From NCBI GenBank assembly GCA_002381125.1, contig DFUT01000044.1:62001-126000 (forward strand): a stretch of DNA of 64,000 nucleotides, given 5' to 3'. Positions 53,683 to 62,828 of the stretch are shown here, one piece after another. Numbering within the stretch: the stretch's first letter is position 1; each line of letters begins with the position of its first letter. The notes beneath the pieces were generated by a model that saw only the letters and a program-made list of their open reading frames with translations, was not told the origin of the DNA and searched no databases. The position numbers were made by a program, and so were the translations under genes. Source of the DNA: Bacteroidales bacterium UBA4179 (lineage in GTDB: Bacteria; Bacteroidota; Bacteroidia; Bacteroidales; Dysgonomonadaceae).

Positions 53683-54273
53683 TTACAACCTTTTCAATGC
53701 TTCCTTGATGACGGCCTCAACCGATAAAGCGGGAAATTCTTTGACAATCTTTGTAACAACTTTGCGAGAATTGTTTTGCGAAAAACCAAGCATAACCAAT
53801 GCCGATACGGCTTCTTTTACCACACCGGAAAAAGTTGTTCCCATCGGCAACGACACAACTTCGGAATCTTCTCCCGGCTTTATTTTATCTCTTAAGTCGA
53901 CAATAATACGCTGTGCCGTTTTGGCACCGATACCTTTTACCGACTGCAACAGAGCAACATTTTCGGTTGCAATGGCCATTTCCAGTTCTTTGGAATTCAA
54001 GGAAGACAACATGACACGGGCAGTAGCGGGTCCCACACCCGAAACACTGATGAGAAGCATAAAAACATCGCGTTCGTGACGTTCCGCAAACCCGTAAAGC
54101 GTATAAGCATCTTCGCGAATCGCTTCATAAATATATACTTTTGCCGACTTTTGGCTGTTGAGCGCCGTATACGTATTCAACGATATATTTACCAGGTATC
54201 CGATACCGCTACATTCAAGTGTAACAAAAGCGGGAGTAAGCTCAACAATTTCACCTCTGATATAATCGATCAT
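53683..54273 (-). CDS. ruvA: Holliday junction branch-migration protein RuvA
   Basis: Tetrameric Holliday-junction-binding subunit that guides the RuvB motor. 196 residues: N-terminal OB fold (MIDYIRGEIVELTPAFVTLECSGIGY, in parts), the helix-hairpin-helix repeats (SVSGVGPATARVMLSS and SVKGIGAKTAQRIIVDLRDK), and a flexible C-terminal domain III (SALVMLGFSQNNSRKVVTKI) that binds RuvB. The 3' end is part of a 40-bp duplicated segment. Confidence 0.97.
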   Translation of the reverse strand: MIDYIRGEIVELTPAFVTLECSGIGYLVNISLNTYTALNSQKSAKVYIYEAIREDAYTLYGFAERHERDVFMLLISVSGVGPATARVMLSSLNSKELEMAIATENVALLQSVKGIGAKTAQRIIVDLRDKIKPGEDSEVVSLPMGTTFSGVVKEAVSALVMLGFSQNNSRKVVTKIVKEFPALSVEAVIKEALKRL

Positions 54274-54391
54274 AGTTCCTTAAAAAAATGGAATAATCAA
54301 TAATTCCCTAAATATAACGCAAGCAAATCAAAAAACATACAAAAAACGGAAAGAATTTAAATTTACCGAGTGTTGAAACTTCGAGAAAACA

Positions 54392-54420
54392 AACAAGCCG
54401 AACATAAAGTCCGGCCTGTT
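54392..54420 (-). terminator. Terminator of the RND efflux operon
   Basis: On the minus strand AACAGGCCGGAC pairs with GTTCGGCTTGTT (12 bp, two G-T pairs) around TTTAT, then TTGTTTTC. It lies 30 bp past the PII-like stop. Confidence 0.8.
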
Positions 54421-54449
54421 TAAGCAAATTATTGAAAAATGCATGACCA

Positions 54450-54743
54450 TTAAATCATATCTTCAATATTCCACACAAAGGCGCGTAATCCCAAATTTTC
54501 GGCCTCGGCATCCAATTTTTCGAGAAACTTCAATAAGGGAGGTACGCGATTGTCTTCCACAACGGTAAAGATGGCATTGTTTATCGAAGGCCAAGCATGT
54601 GTACCGTAATGGGGTTCTCCCGTTTTGCTTCCTCGTCCAAACACTTCCTTCCATGAAGTAAAACCGCGGATATTCAATCTTGAGAGATTTTCGACAATTT
54701 CGTCATAATGCGCCTGGTCCAATATTATCATTACTGCTTTCAT
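54450..54743 (-). CDS. PII-like (GlnB-fold) small protein
   Basis: 97 residues with the PII-type start MKAVMIILDQAHYDEIVENL (beta-alpha), then GFTSWKEVFGRGSKTGEPHYGTH in the position of PII strand 2 and T-loop, and a second beta-alpha half (INNAIFTVVEDNRVPPLLKFLEKL). The uridylylation Tyr motif and the ATP-binding K-site of classical PII cannot be confirmed. It lies 11 bp downstream of the RND transporter, last gene in the efflux operon, so a role in sensing for or regulating the pump is inferred. Confidence 0.72.
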   Translation of the reverse strand: MKAVMIILDQAHYDEIVENLSRLNIRGFTSWKEVFGRGSKTGEPHYGTHAWPSINNAIFTVVEDNRVPPLLKFLEKLDAEAENLGLRAFVWNIEDMI

Positions 54744-54754
54744 AATTCCTTAAT

Positions 54755-57700
54755 TTAAATTGTTGTATTCGAGTCGGATTTGGCATTGTTGTTTCCGTTG
54801 GCTTGCTTAATCAGCTTTTCGCGATGTTTCCTGCGCTTACGCACTACGCCATAGCTGCCGAAAATGGAATACAACGCCGGAACAAGCACAAGGGTAACAA
54901 TGGTGGAGAAGGTCATACCTCCCACTACGGCCACACCCAACGGCCTCCATATTTCGGAGCCTTGCCCTGTGCCGATAGCCAAAGGAACCATGCCCAAAAT
55001 CGTCGTCAAAGCTGTCATCAATACCGGACGAAGCCTCGAACGTCCACCATGAACCACTGCAGCTACAATGGACATGCCCCGCTCACGATTCAAATTGATA
55101 TAATCGATAAGTACAATCCCATTTTTCACAACCATACCTACCAACATGATAAGTCCGATAAAACTCATAATGCCTAATTTTACTTGCGTAATGGACATTA
55201 AAAGGAGCGACCCGATAAAGGCAAACGGTACGGACAAAATAATGATAAACGGGTAAGTAAGCGATTCAAACTGCGAGGCCATTACAATATATACCAATAA
55301 GATAGCCACAATCAGCAATACGGTGAGATCTCCAAAAGACTCTTGCTGATCTTCAAGCGAACCGGTAATTTCCACACCGATTTCGGATGGAATTTGGGTA
55401 GTATTGATTGCTTGCTGAATATCGAGCACTACTTCGTTCAATGCACGGCGATAAATAGTGGCCTGAACCGTGACAATACGCTGACGGTCTTTTCGGTCGA
55501 TTTGCGGAAGCGAAGAACGTTCGACTACTGTTCCTAAATCGCGTACCCTGACGCCTTCTCCAGTAGGAGTATATATCAGAATGTTTTCGACATCTTCAAG
55601 AGATTGACGATATTTTTCGTCGAAGCGCACCGTAATGTCGTATTCGTCTCCTTCTTCACGATATTGCGTCATAACAAGACCGTTTATTCGGTTTCTGATG
55701 GCACCGGCAGCGGTACTCATCGTCAAGCCGTTTAATGCCAATTTTTCACGGTCGAATTCAACCTGATATTCACTACGGTAATCCTTACGCGTTATGGTCA
55801 CGTCACGCAATCCTTTAATATCGGAAAGTTTTGCTTTTAAATCGGCAGCAATGCGATCGGTAGTAGCCAAGTCGTAACCATAAATATCCACATTCACATA
55901 ACTTCCACCCATCGTCGACATCCTTCCTCCCCCGGGTTGTACCTGATAGCGATACAATTCCGGGTATTGAGAAAGATCCTTACGAATTTCGTCGGCAATT
56001 TCATAAATAGTCCTTTTTCGATCTGCCGCATCAACCATTCGAAGGGTATAAGACATCAGATGGGTTCCGTTATCCATCATGGATCCAATCAAATTGTCTT
56101 CATCGGCCTGTCCTACCGAAAAGGAAACAATTTCGATCTCAGGATATTTTTCTCTAAGCATTTTTTGTATTTTCAACCCCTGAGCACGTGCTATTTCCAC
56201 CCGTGTACCGGTAGGCATTTCGATAGTCATGGCGATTTGATCATTATCGACCGAGGGTAAAAATTCGGTTTTCAGCGTAAGAGCGCAAATAATAACGCCA
56301 CCTATAAAAATAGCCGCGACAATACCTACGGTTTGCCATCTTTTGCGTGCAGTCCAATTTACCAACTTGGCATAGCTATGGTCAAGATTATCCAATATGG
56401 GAAGAATGGTTCTTCTATACCATAGGTCGAATTTATTGACATTCATATCCTTGGTGGCCCGAAGCATAAATGAACTCATCATGGGCGTCAACGTCATGGC
56501 GATAATCAACGACAGCATAATAATGATGGTTACCATCCAACCCAATTGCTCAAACAAGATACCGGCCAAACCGGTGGTCATGGTCATGGGTAGGAATACG
56601 GCCACAATGGTAAGTGTTGAAGCTATGATAGACAATGAAACTTCTTCCGTTCCATAAATAGCAGCCTGTCGCGGACGACTTCCTTTTTCGAGATGCGTCG
56701 TTATATTTTCCAATACCACAATGGCATCGTCCACCACCATACCGATGGCTATAGACAACGACGAAAGCGATATAATATTAATGGTGTTGCCTGTAATAAA
56801 CAAATAAATAAACGATCCGATCAACGATATGGGAATGGTTGTCAAAATAATGATGGTTGCCCTCCATCTTCCCAAGAAAAACAATACCACTACCCCAACA
56901 ACAATAAGGGCGAGCAGAATGGCTTCCATCAAACTGTTAATGGAAGTCGTGATATGATCGGAAGAATCGGTTATTATTTCGACTTGAACATCGGGGGGCA
57001 AATTTCTTTGCAGTTGGGGAAGTCGCTCTTTCACCGCTTCGGCAATGGCCACCGAATTTGCCCCTGTCTGTTTTTGCACAACAAGGGATGCACTACGTCT
57101 GCCATTCGTATAATTTTCGAGAATACGACTTTTTACCGTATCGCTTACGGTTGCCACATCGCGAAGATAAATAGGCTTTCCCTGACTATTGCCTACGATA
57201 AGAGCGTTAAAATCGCGACTTTCGGCCATTTCCCCCTCCAAACGCAACATATACGTTTGTGTTCCGATATCGAAATTACCGGCAGGTACGTTAATGTTTT
57301 CTGCAGCAATTATCTGAGCAATTTGTTCAAGAGAGAGACGATAAGCCTCCAATTTCTGAGGAGCAACATTTATTTGTATTTCACGTTGAGGTGCCCCCGA
57401 TATGGAAACCGTACCCACACCCGGTATACGGTTCAAGGGATTGGCTACCTGGTCATCCAATATTTTATACATGGCATCCGAACTTATGTCGGCGGTAGCC
57501 GAAAGGGTCATCACAGGCATCATATCTGCACTGAATTTCAAGAGCATGGGATCGGTAATCCCCTCAGGAAGAAATTGAGATGCCAACTCCAATTTATCCC
57601 TCACATCATTCATTGCATAGTCGGTATTGGTCCCGTATTCGAATTGGAGCAATATCAGGGATATTCCGTCTTTCGAACGCGAAATGATATGTTTTAAATT

Positions 57701-57925
57701 TTCTGCGGTATTGAGCAGATCTTCCAAGGGACGCGTAACATTTGTCTCCACGTCTTCTGCTCCTGCTCCGGGATAATAAGTCATTACTGAAATGACATTC
57801 ACTTCAATATCGGGGAGCAAGTCGACAGGAAGTTGAAAATAAAAGATAAGTCCAATAAGAACAATCCCGATAAATATTAGCGAGGTTCCTACAGGATTTT
57901 TGACAGCGGTTTCGTATGGTTTCAT
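54755..57925 (-). CDS. RND efflux transporter (HAE1/AcrB-like inner-membrane subunit)
   Basis: Proton-driven pump of 1056 residues with two six-helix halves and two periplasmic porter loops. The N-terminal membrane segment (TSLIFIGIVLIGLIFYF) and porter start VMTYYPGAGAEDVETNVT are typical. The TM4 proton-relay motif is IAIGMVVDDAIVVLENI (Asp-Asp pair). The porter signature GVGTVSISGAPQREIQI matches HAE1, whose substrates are drugs, bile acids or lipids. A final basic tail (KRRKHREKLIK) faces the cytosol. The gene follows hlyD by 45 bp. Confidence 0.95.
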   Translation of the reverse strand: MKPYETAVKNPVGTSLIFIGIVLIGLIFYFQLPVDLLPDIEVNVISVMTYYPGAGAEDVETNVTRPLEDLLNTAENLKHIISRSKDGISLILLQFEYGTNTDYAMNDVRDKLELASQFLPEGITDPMLLKFSADMMPVMTLSATADISSDAMYKILDDQVANPLNRIPGVGTVSISGAPQREIQINVAPQKLEAYRLSLEQIAQIIAAENINVPAGNFDIGTQTYMLRLEGEMAESRDFNALIVGNSQGKPIYLRDVATVSDTVKSRILENYTNGRRSASLVVQKQTGANSVAIAEAVKERLPQLQRNLPPDVQVEIITDSSDHITTSINSLMEAILLALIVVGVVVLFFLGRWRATIIILTTIPISLIGSFIYLFITGNTINIISLSSLSIAIGMVVDDAIVVLENITTHLEKGSRPRQAAIYGTEEVSLSIIASTLTIVAVFLPMTMTTGLAGILFEQLGWMVTIIIMLSLIIAMTLTPMMSSFMLRATKDMNVNKFDLWYRRTILPILDNLDHSYAKLVNWTARKRWQTVGIVAAIFIGGVIICALTLKTEFLPSVDNDQIAMTIEMPTGTRVEIARAQGLKIQKMLREKYPEIEIVSFSVGQADEDNLIGSMMDNGTHLMSYTLRMVDAADRKRTIYEIADEIRKDLSQYPELYRYQVQPGGGRMSTMGGSYVNVDIYGYDLATTDRIAADLKAKLSDIKGLRDVTITRKDYRSEYQVEFDREKLALNGLTMSTAAGAIRNRINGLVMTQYREEGDEYDITVRFDEKYRQSLEDVENILIYTPTGEGVRVRDLGTVVERSSLPQIDRKDRQRIVTVQATIYRRALNEVVLDIQQAINTTQIPSEIGVEITGSLEDQQESFGDLTVLLIVAILLVYIVMASQFESLTYPFIIILSVPFAFIGSLLLMSITQVKLGIMSFIGLIMLVGMVVKNGIVLIDYINLNRERGMSIVAAVVHGGRSRLRPVLMTALTTILGMVPLAIGTGQGSEIWRPLGVAVVGGMTFSTIVTLVLVPALYSIFGSYGVVRKRRKHREKLIKQANGNNNAKSDSNTTI

Positions 57926-57970
57926 TTTTGTAATTTTATTTTTATGATAAGCAACTACACAATAATACTG

Positions 57971-59002
57971 TTATTGCACACTTTCCACTACTTCAACTTC
58001 AGTACCGTCAATCAATCCGACATTTCCTTCGACAATAACCCTGTCTCCCTCTTTCAATCCCGACACGATTTCGTATTTATCGTTGATGCGAACTCCAAGT
58101 TCTACCTTTGTATAGATAGCTTTGCCGTCTTTTTCCACGAAAACGTAGCGATCGTCGGCACCTATCTGTTTCAATACGGCCATATCGGGAACAACAGGGT
58201 GATCTTCAGTACCGAAATTCAGGGTGACACGAGCAAACATTCCCGGACGGAGCAGTTGATTGGGGTTACCAACCTTAATCTCAACAGGGAAAGTATGCGA
58301 AACCGGATCGATTGTCGGATATATTACGGAAACTTTTCCACTAAAAACCTCATCACCCAACGCATCCGCCTTTATTTCGGCCGGCATATTCTTTGTCACC
58401 CGGCTGAAATACGATTCCGAAACGTTTATCAACACTTTAACCGGATTAATGCTTTCCACAACGAGTATGGGTAATTGAAGCGCAACATCTCCGGGGTCGT
58501 AATTTCTGGCGGTCACCACACCGTTGATAGGACTGATGAGGGTAGTATTTTCAATCAGATTGTTTACCAGTGTTTCCATTACCCGAATCTGGCTTTCCAA
58601 CTGATCGATTTGCTGTTTAGAGATACCTCCCACCTTGTAAAGTTCAAGATAGCGCTCATAATCTCTTTTCAAAGTAGCAAGCTGAGTTTGTTGCTGCGAT
58701 AAATTGGTTTCGTCCATCACGGCCAACTTTTGACCTTTACGTACCGATGAACCCACATCCACATAAATATTCCTGATGCGGCCTCCCATAGCCGGAGCAA
58801 TATTGTTTTTAACATCGGCTTCAACGGTTGCCGTAAAGCTCGCCAACTGATCTACCGGAACAAATCGTACTTCTTCTACACGAACTTTTCTTTTCTGCGA
58901 AGTTGTTTCGCTATCACGTGAAGTACCTTTTCCTCCACATGAAGAAAACAATAGTAGTAAGGTAACCAAAGGTGTTAACTTAAATAAGTTATACGTTTTC
59001 AT
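57971..59002 (-). CDS. RND efflux membrane-fusion (periplasmic adaptor) lipoprotein
   Basis: 343-residue HlyD/AcrA-like adaptor. Lipobox SSC near residue 22, a lipoyl-like half (RIRNIYVDVGSSVRKGQ and GVVTARNYDPGDVA), an alpha-hairpin (LAVMDETNLSQQQTQLATLK), a beta-barrel (VSVIYPTIDPVSHTFPVEI) and a membrane-proximal domain. It bridges the RND pump to a TolC-type outer-membrane channel. The gene starts 45 bp upstream of the RND gene and downstream of the IS110 element. Confidence 0.94.
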   Translation of the reverse strand: MKTYNLFKLTPLVTLLLLFSSCGGKGTSRDSETTSQKRKVRVEEVRFVPVDQLASFTATVEADVKNNIAPAMGGRIRNIYVDVGSSVRKGQKLAVMDETNLSQQQTQLATLKRDYERYLELYKVGGISKQQIDQLESQIRVMETLVNNLIENTTLISPINGVVTARNYDPGDVALQLPILVVESINPVKVLINVSESYFSRVTKNMPAEIKADALGDEVFSGKVSVIYPTIDPVSHTFPVEIKVGNPNQLLRPGMFARVTLNFGTEDHPVVPDMAVLKQIGADDRYVFVEKDGKAIYTKVELGVRINDKYEIVSGLKEGDRVIVEGNVGLIDGTEVEVVESVQ

Positions 59003-59306
59003 ACGTAAATTGTTTATATGTATTATTTAATTGATAATCTTTTAGTTATATAATATTTAATTGCTTATTCGATTGAGTTTAGACAAAACAAAAGACAGCA
59101 CTCATCTTTTGGACAAATGCTCCGGTTATCGGAAAACATAACAGATAAAGAAGTAATTTAAAATTTCATACGCGTGCTCGTGGCAACAGTCTGAGGTGCT
59201 TATCTGTTGAGATCAGTTTCATAGGCGACTTAGGTGCCTTATTGCACCGTGCGTCAGTAAAAATCGACCTTTGGCTTTTGTTTCCCGTTATGTGAGAGTA
59301 TATTTT
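59003..59306. other. Intergenic region between the IS110 recombinase and hlyD
   Basis: 304 bp with no gene. The part nearest 59306 should be the right non-coding end of the element, and the part nearest 59003 the native hlyD leader, but the boundary is uncertain. TATGAAA-type heptamers occur on the minus strand at 59217-59223 and 59164-59170 (also just outside the left end at 60700-60706). CAACAG/CTGTTG (minus) forms a small inverted repeat around 59185-59210. No TAnnTTTG promoter for hlyD is visible. Confidence 0.55.
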
Positions 59307-60565
59307 TTAAGCACCCATGGGCTGCATGGAGTTAACAGGTTCAAGCAGAACAGTATATCCCATCTTCTCCAATTCAGCCTTTAAATACTTTTTCCGTTTT
59401 TTCTCCATTCGGCTGTTCAGATAATCTGCTCCCAGTTCATGGTAAGGAACATTGTATTTCAAAACATAATACACCGATTTGAGAATGGAATGGGCAACAG
59501 CCACTATCGCTCTTTTTTTACCTCGTCGGGCGGCTAAACGATGATAACGCGCATGATAAAACGTATCCTTGGTGCGTGATGCGCCCCATGCTGCTTCTAC
59601 CAGGGTTGTTTTGGCCTGTTTATTCCCGTGGGTGGTTCGACCACTTTTTTTTTACCCGCGCTCTCGTTATTTCCAGGGGATATCCCTACCCAGCTTGCCA
59701 GGTGTTTTTCGCTTGGAAAAACTTCCATATCCAGTCCGATTTCGGCGATAAGGTCTTCAACGGTTTTGTGGCTTAATCCCGGAATCTCCTCAAGGAGTTC
59801 CAATACATTTTCGTAAGGCGAAAGCATTTGCCGTATCTTTTGATTAAGCTCTTCTATTAAAGATTCAATATGCCGGTTGTGTGAGCGGATGGCACCCAAC
59901 AGATAGATGTGGTGATCGGTGATATTTCCGTTACAGGCTTCCCAAAGTTCCTCTTTGGTTGCTCCAATTTTTCCATGATAAACTTCATCTATATCCTGCA
60001 TGGTTACCTGTTTGCCTTCACACAGCTTGTCGATCAGTTTGGTGGCTGTAATCCCCGAGGTATTGCTTAATACACTCGAGAGTTTCACGTTACAATCTTC
60101 CAAAATACGAATGATCCGGTTTTTGTTGGATGCCACATCCCGGATTAATTTCTTGCGGTAACGGGTTAAATCCCGTAACTCCCGCTGCTCGCGTGGTGGA
60201 ATGAAACTCGGCTTTAACAATCCGGCAAGCAGGAGCTTACACAACCACCGGCTGTCTTTTTTGTCCGTCTTATGTCCCGGTACGTTTTTAACGTGCCGGG
60301 CATTGACTATCCAAATAGTGATACCTGTTGGCTCAAGGATGTTATAAACCGGCTTCCAGTAAACCCCCGTACTCTCCATCGCTATGTGAGTAATCTTGTT
60401 TTCCACTAACCAGTCTTTCAATTCTGTCAAAGATCTCGTGAACGTCCTAAATTCTCGGGTGGTACGTTCCAACCCTTCGCCATCTATGGTGGCTACTACC
60501 GTTTCCTTGTGTACGTCAAGCCCACACCCGCGGCTGACTACTTGTTCAAATGCTACTGTTTCCAT
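59307..60565 (-). pseudogene. IS110-family transposase (DEDD recombinase), frameshifted
   Basis: The reading frame from 60565 has the RuvC-like DEDD half (GLDVHKETVVAT, MESTGVYWKP, KTDKKDSRWL) and stops at 59597. Just before that, the conserved block ISPGNNESAGKKK is followed by the wrong frame. If one base is added to the A9 run at about 59645-59653, the next frame continues with SGRTTHGNKQAKTTLVEAAWG and runs to the stop at 59307, giving a normal protein of about 419 residues with the Transposase_20 serine domain. This is a frameshifted copy, a sequencing slip in a homopolymer, or programmed -1 slippage. Confidence 0.88.
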
Positions 60566-60700
60566 TGTGGACTAAAGTTTAATGGTTCGTTATAAATCAC
60601 CTTGATGGTGGTGACAAAACTAATAAAATCAGTCAATATGGAATCAGCGAACCTACTAAATTTTCATCCGCTTGGGTGTTCTAAAAGCAAACATGGAGGT
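60566..60700 (-). ncRNA. Candidate bridge-RNA region of the IS110 element
   Basis: The 5' non-coding end between the tolC stop and the recombinase start contains a long-range inverted repeat GGTTCG/CGAACC (minus strand; plus positions 60648-60653 and 60584-60589) enclosing a hairpin TCACC-GGTGA (60597-60601 with 60610-60614). IS110 recombinases are guided by a structured RNA from this position. Only secondary structure supports it here; guide loops are not assigned. Confidence 0.45.
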
Positions 60701-60726
60701 TTCATAATGCAATATTTTTATTTTTG

Positions 60727-62184
60727 TTAATTTTCTGAATCGATAGGTGCAATTTTATATCCAAGTACTTTTTCCAAATCGGCTTTTGCAGCCAAATAAT
60801 CATAAATGGCATTTTTGTATTGCAGCTCTGCATTGGTAACTGCCAGTGCCGCCGTATTCAGTTCCACGATGGTCCCCAGACCGGTTTCATACCGCTTCAA
60901 GGTAATTTCATACCCTTTTTTCGCTTGTTTCACCGACGATTGGGTCGCCATGATTTGTTTAACGTTTTTATTGATCAAATCGATATTGTTTTTCACAGCC
61001 AATTTCAAATTTCTCTCCAAGTCTACACGCTGATAACGAAGTTGAAAAAGCTGAGTTTCGGTCTGTTTTATATTATACCGCCGCTGGCCTCCGTTAAAAA
61101 TGGGTACCGACAAGGTGATACCTAAAACAGAATACGGGTCCCATTTGTAATCTTTGAATTTGAAATCGTTATTTTGACTAATGTAAGTATAATGAAACGA
61201 TGACACGAGTGAAGGAGCATATTGCAATTTCTGCATTTCATACAACTTTTGAACCTTGTCGGTCTGAAGATCAAATTGCTTTAAATCGCTATTGCCCATA
61301 AGGGAAGTATCGGCAGGAATAATTGCATCAAACATGACCTCGTCATAATCGTTGAGCGTCCCGATTACTTTTAACGGAACCTCACTGTCGATTCCCATGA
61401 GCATTTTCAACTGCAATTCGGCAATTTTCATCATATTCTCTGCTTGCAAAATACTCGGAATAAGACTTTGCAGTCGCACTTCAGCAGTGATCACATCATA
61501 CTCCGGTGCGATTCCCTGTTCATATTTGTTTTTAATATTTTCCAAATTGATCGAATCCGTAGCATAGGTCTCTTTGAAAAGCAGGTAACTGTCGCGTGCC
61601 AACATAAGGCTGTAAAACGATTTGGTCACTTGGTTAACCAAATTGATTTTCGACGAACGGGCTTGTTCCATCGCCAATTGAATATCCACTTCGCTCATCT
61701 GAACATTTTTCCACAACGAAGGCACAACAAGAGGCAAACTTACGTTTACACCTCCCGAATACACGTTTCGCCGACCTACTCTAAATCCTTCATTTCCATC
61801 TGAATCCGAAGGTCCCATCAACTTGCCCAGCACTCCCAAAATTTTCTGTTCATCCTCATCAAATTGATCCGGATCAACATCACCTCCCAGTCCAAACCCA
61901 TTATCCATATACATGGTCTGTTTTTTGATGGTTCGTTGATATTGTCCAATCAAATTAATCTCGGGCAACAAAGTCCCGAAAACGCTTTTTTTCGCATACT
62001 GCTTTTTGGTAATTTCCATATCGGCAACTTTCACCGTTGGATTTTCACTTAACGCTATCTCAAGCGCCGTATTCAAATCAATTTCCAAACTGTCTCTTTG
62101 CTGTGCTGTTGCTGCCGACAACCTAAATAATCCACAAACAACAGTTACCAATAAAATCGATTTCGCTTTCATCATTTTAAACAT
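60727..62184 (-). CDS. TolC-family outer-membrane efflux protein
   Basis: 485-residue OEP with a signal peptide ending near SAATAQ. It has the two repeats of the TolC fold: NPTVKVADMEITKKQY and, later, an ALAVTNAELQYKNAIYDYLAAKADLE segment, which is the typical closing helix. It forms the outer-membrane channel of the efflux system. The gene begins at the last base of the tetR stop (TAATG overlap) and is separated from hlyD by the IS110 element. Confidence 0.94.
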   Translation of the reverse strand: MFKMMKAKSILLVTVVCGLFRLSAATAQQRDSLEIDLNTALEIALSENPTVKVADMEITKKQYAKKSVFGTLLPEINLIGQYQRTIKKQTMYMDNGFGLGGDVDPDQFDEDEQKILGVLGKLMGPSDSDGNEGFRVGRRNVYSGGVNVSLPLVVPSLWKNVQMSEVDIQLAMEQARSSKINLVNQVTKSFYSLMLARDSYLLFKETYATDSINLENIKNKYEQGIAPEYDVITAEVRLQSLIPSILQAENMMKIAELQLKMLMGIDSEVPLKVIGTLNDYDEVMFDAIIPADTSLMGNSDLKQFDLQTDKVQKLYEMQKLQYAPSLVSSFHYTYISQNNDFKFKDYKWDPYSVLGITLSVPIFNGGQRRYNIKQTETQLFQLRYQRVDLERNLKLAVKNNIDLINKNVKQIMATQSSVKQAKKGYEITLKRYETGLGTIVELNTAALAVTNAELQYKNAIYDYLAAKADLEKVLGYKIAPIDSEN

Positions 62185-62798
62185 TATTTTTGTTCGATTT
62201 GTTGTTTCTCTAAATATTTATCCACTATTTTAATGCCTTTTTCCGTAGAAATACCCCGTATGAAATTGACCATCACAGTGGATATCAATTCGGAAAAAGA
62301 AAAAGGAAATTTGTCGATATGCGATGCCCGCATGTAAATAGAGGTGCTTTCTTCGACGAGGAATGCCACAACTTCAATATTCAGGTTTTCGCGAATCACC
62401 CCTTGTTCTACCCCTTTTTTCAGGAATTGCACGAAAAATTCGTTGGCTTTATGGCTTTCCTCTTTCAAAAAAGCATCCACGTTGGGATAATACCTATAAA
62501 TATCCTCGTAGAACTTTATATTGGCAAACGTGGCGGTTTTGTGTATTTCCATGATATTTAAAAAAACTTCGACAACATTGTCGAAGCGCTCCATTAACTC
62601 TTGGACTGCTTTTTTGCGATCTTCACAAACCTGTTTCAAATAACTCAAAAGCAAATCTTCCTTGTCTCTGAAATCTTCATAGATGGTGCGTTTAGAAATG
62701 CCCAACGACGAAGCCACTTCGTCCATCGATGTGCTTTTTACGCCATATTGAAAAAACAAACGACCGGCTTGCTGAATTATTCGATCTTTTATATCCAT
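62184..62798 (-). CDS. TetR/AcrR family transcriptional regulator
   Basis: Probable repressor of the efflux operon. About 204 residues from ATG 62798 (an in-frame GTG three codons earlier is also possible). N-terminal HTH: AGRLFFQYGVKSTSMDEVASSLGISKRTIYEDF, in parts, with the TetR signature helix. The C-terminal ligand domain is variable and no inducer can be guessed. First gene of the operon, overlapping tolC by one base. Confidence 0.93.
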   Translation of the reverse strand: MDIKDRIIQQAGRLFFQYGVKSTSMDEVASSLGISKRTIYEDFRDKEDLLLSYLKQVCEDRKKAVQELMERFDNVVEVFLNIMEIHKTATFANIKFYEDIYRYYPNVDAFLKEESHKANEFFVQFLKKGVEQGVIRENLNIEVVAFLVEESTSIYMRASHIDKFPFSFSELISTVMVNFIRGISTEKGIKIVDKYLEKQQIEQK

Positions 62799-62820
62799 AG
62801 TTATCACAAAAAAACAAGGA

Positions 62821-62828
62821 CAAAATTA
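62821..62828 (-). promoter_or_regulatory. -7 promoter element of the efflux operon
   Basis: The minus strand reads TAATTTTG, matching TAnnTTTG, 22 bp before the tetR start. It is placed to be autoregulated. Confidence 0.45.

Larger units (their letters stand above)
59164..60706 (-). mobile_element. IS110-family insertion element (approximate limits)
   Basis: Carries a frameshifted IS110-type recombinase (59307-60565). The left limit is set by the TolC stop at 60727 and a TATGAAA heptamer (60700-60706); the right limit by the same heptamer at 59164-59170 or 59217-59223. Elements of this family have no terminal inverted repeats and duplicate only a tiny core, so the ends are not sharply defined here. 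The element splits an otherwise continuous tolC-hlyD-RND efflux operon. Confidence 0.75.

Noticed and set aside
56693..57697. 334-codon frame opposite the RND gene
   Set aside because: Antisense to a clear RND transporter with conserved motifs; no domain or plausible start.
59164..59223. Exact right end of the IS110 element
   Set aside because: TATGAAA occurs twice in this segment and is too short and common to decide; only an empty site from a relative can fix it.
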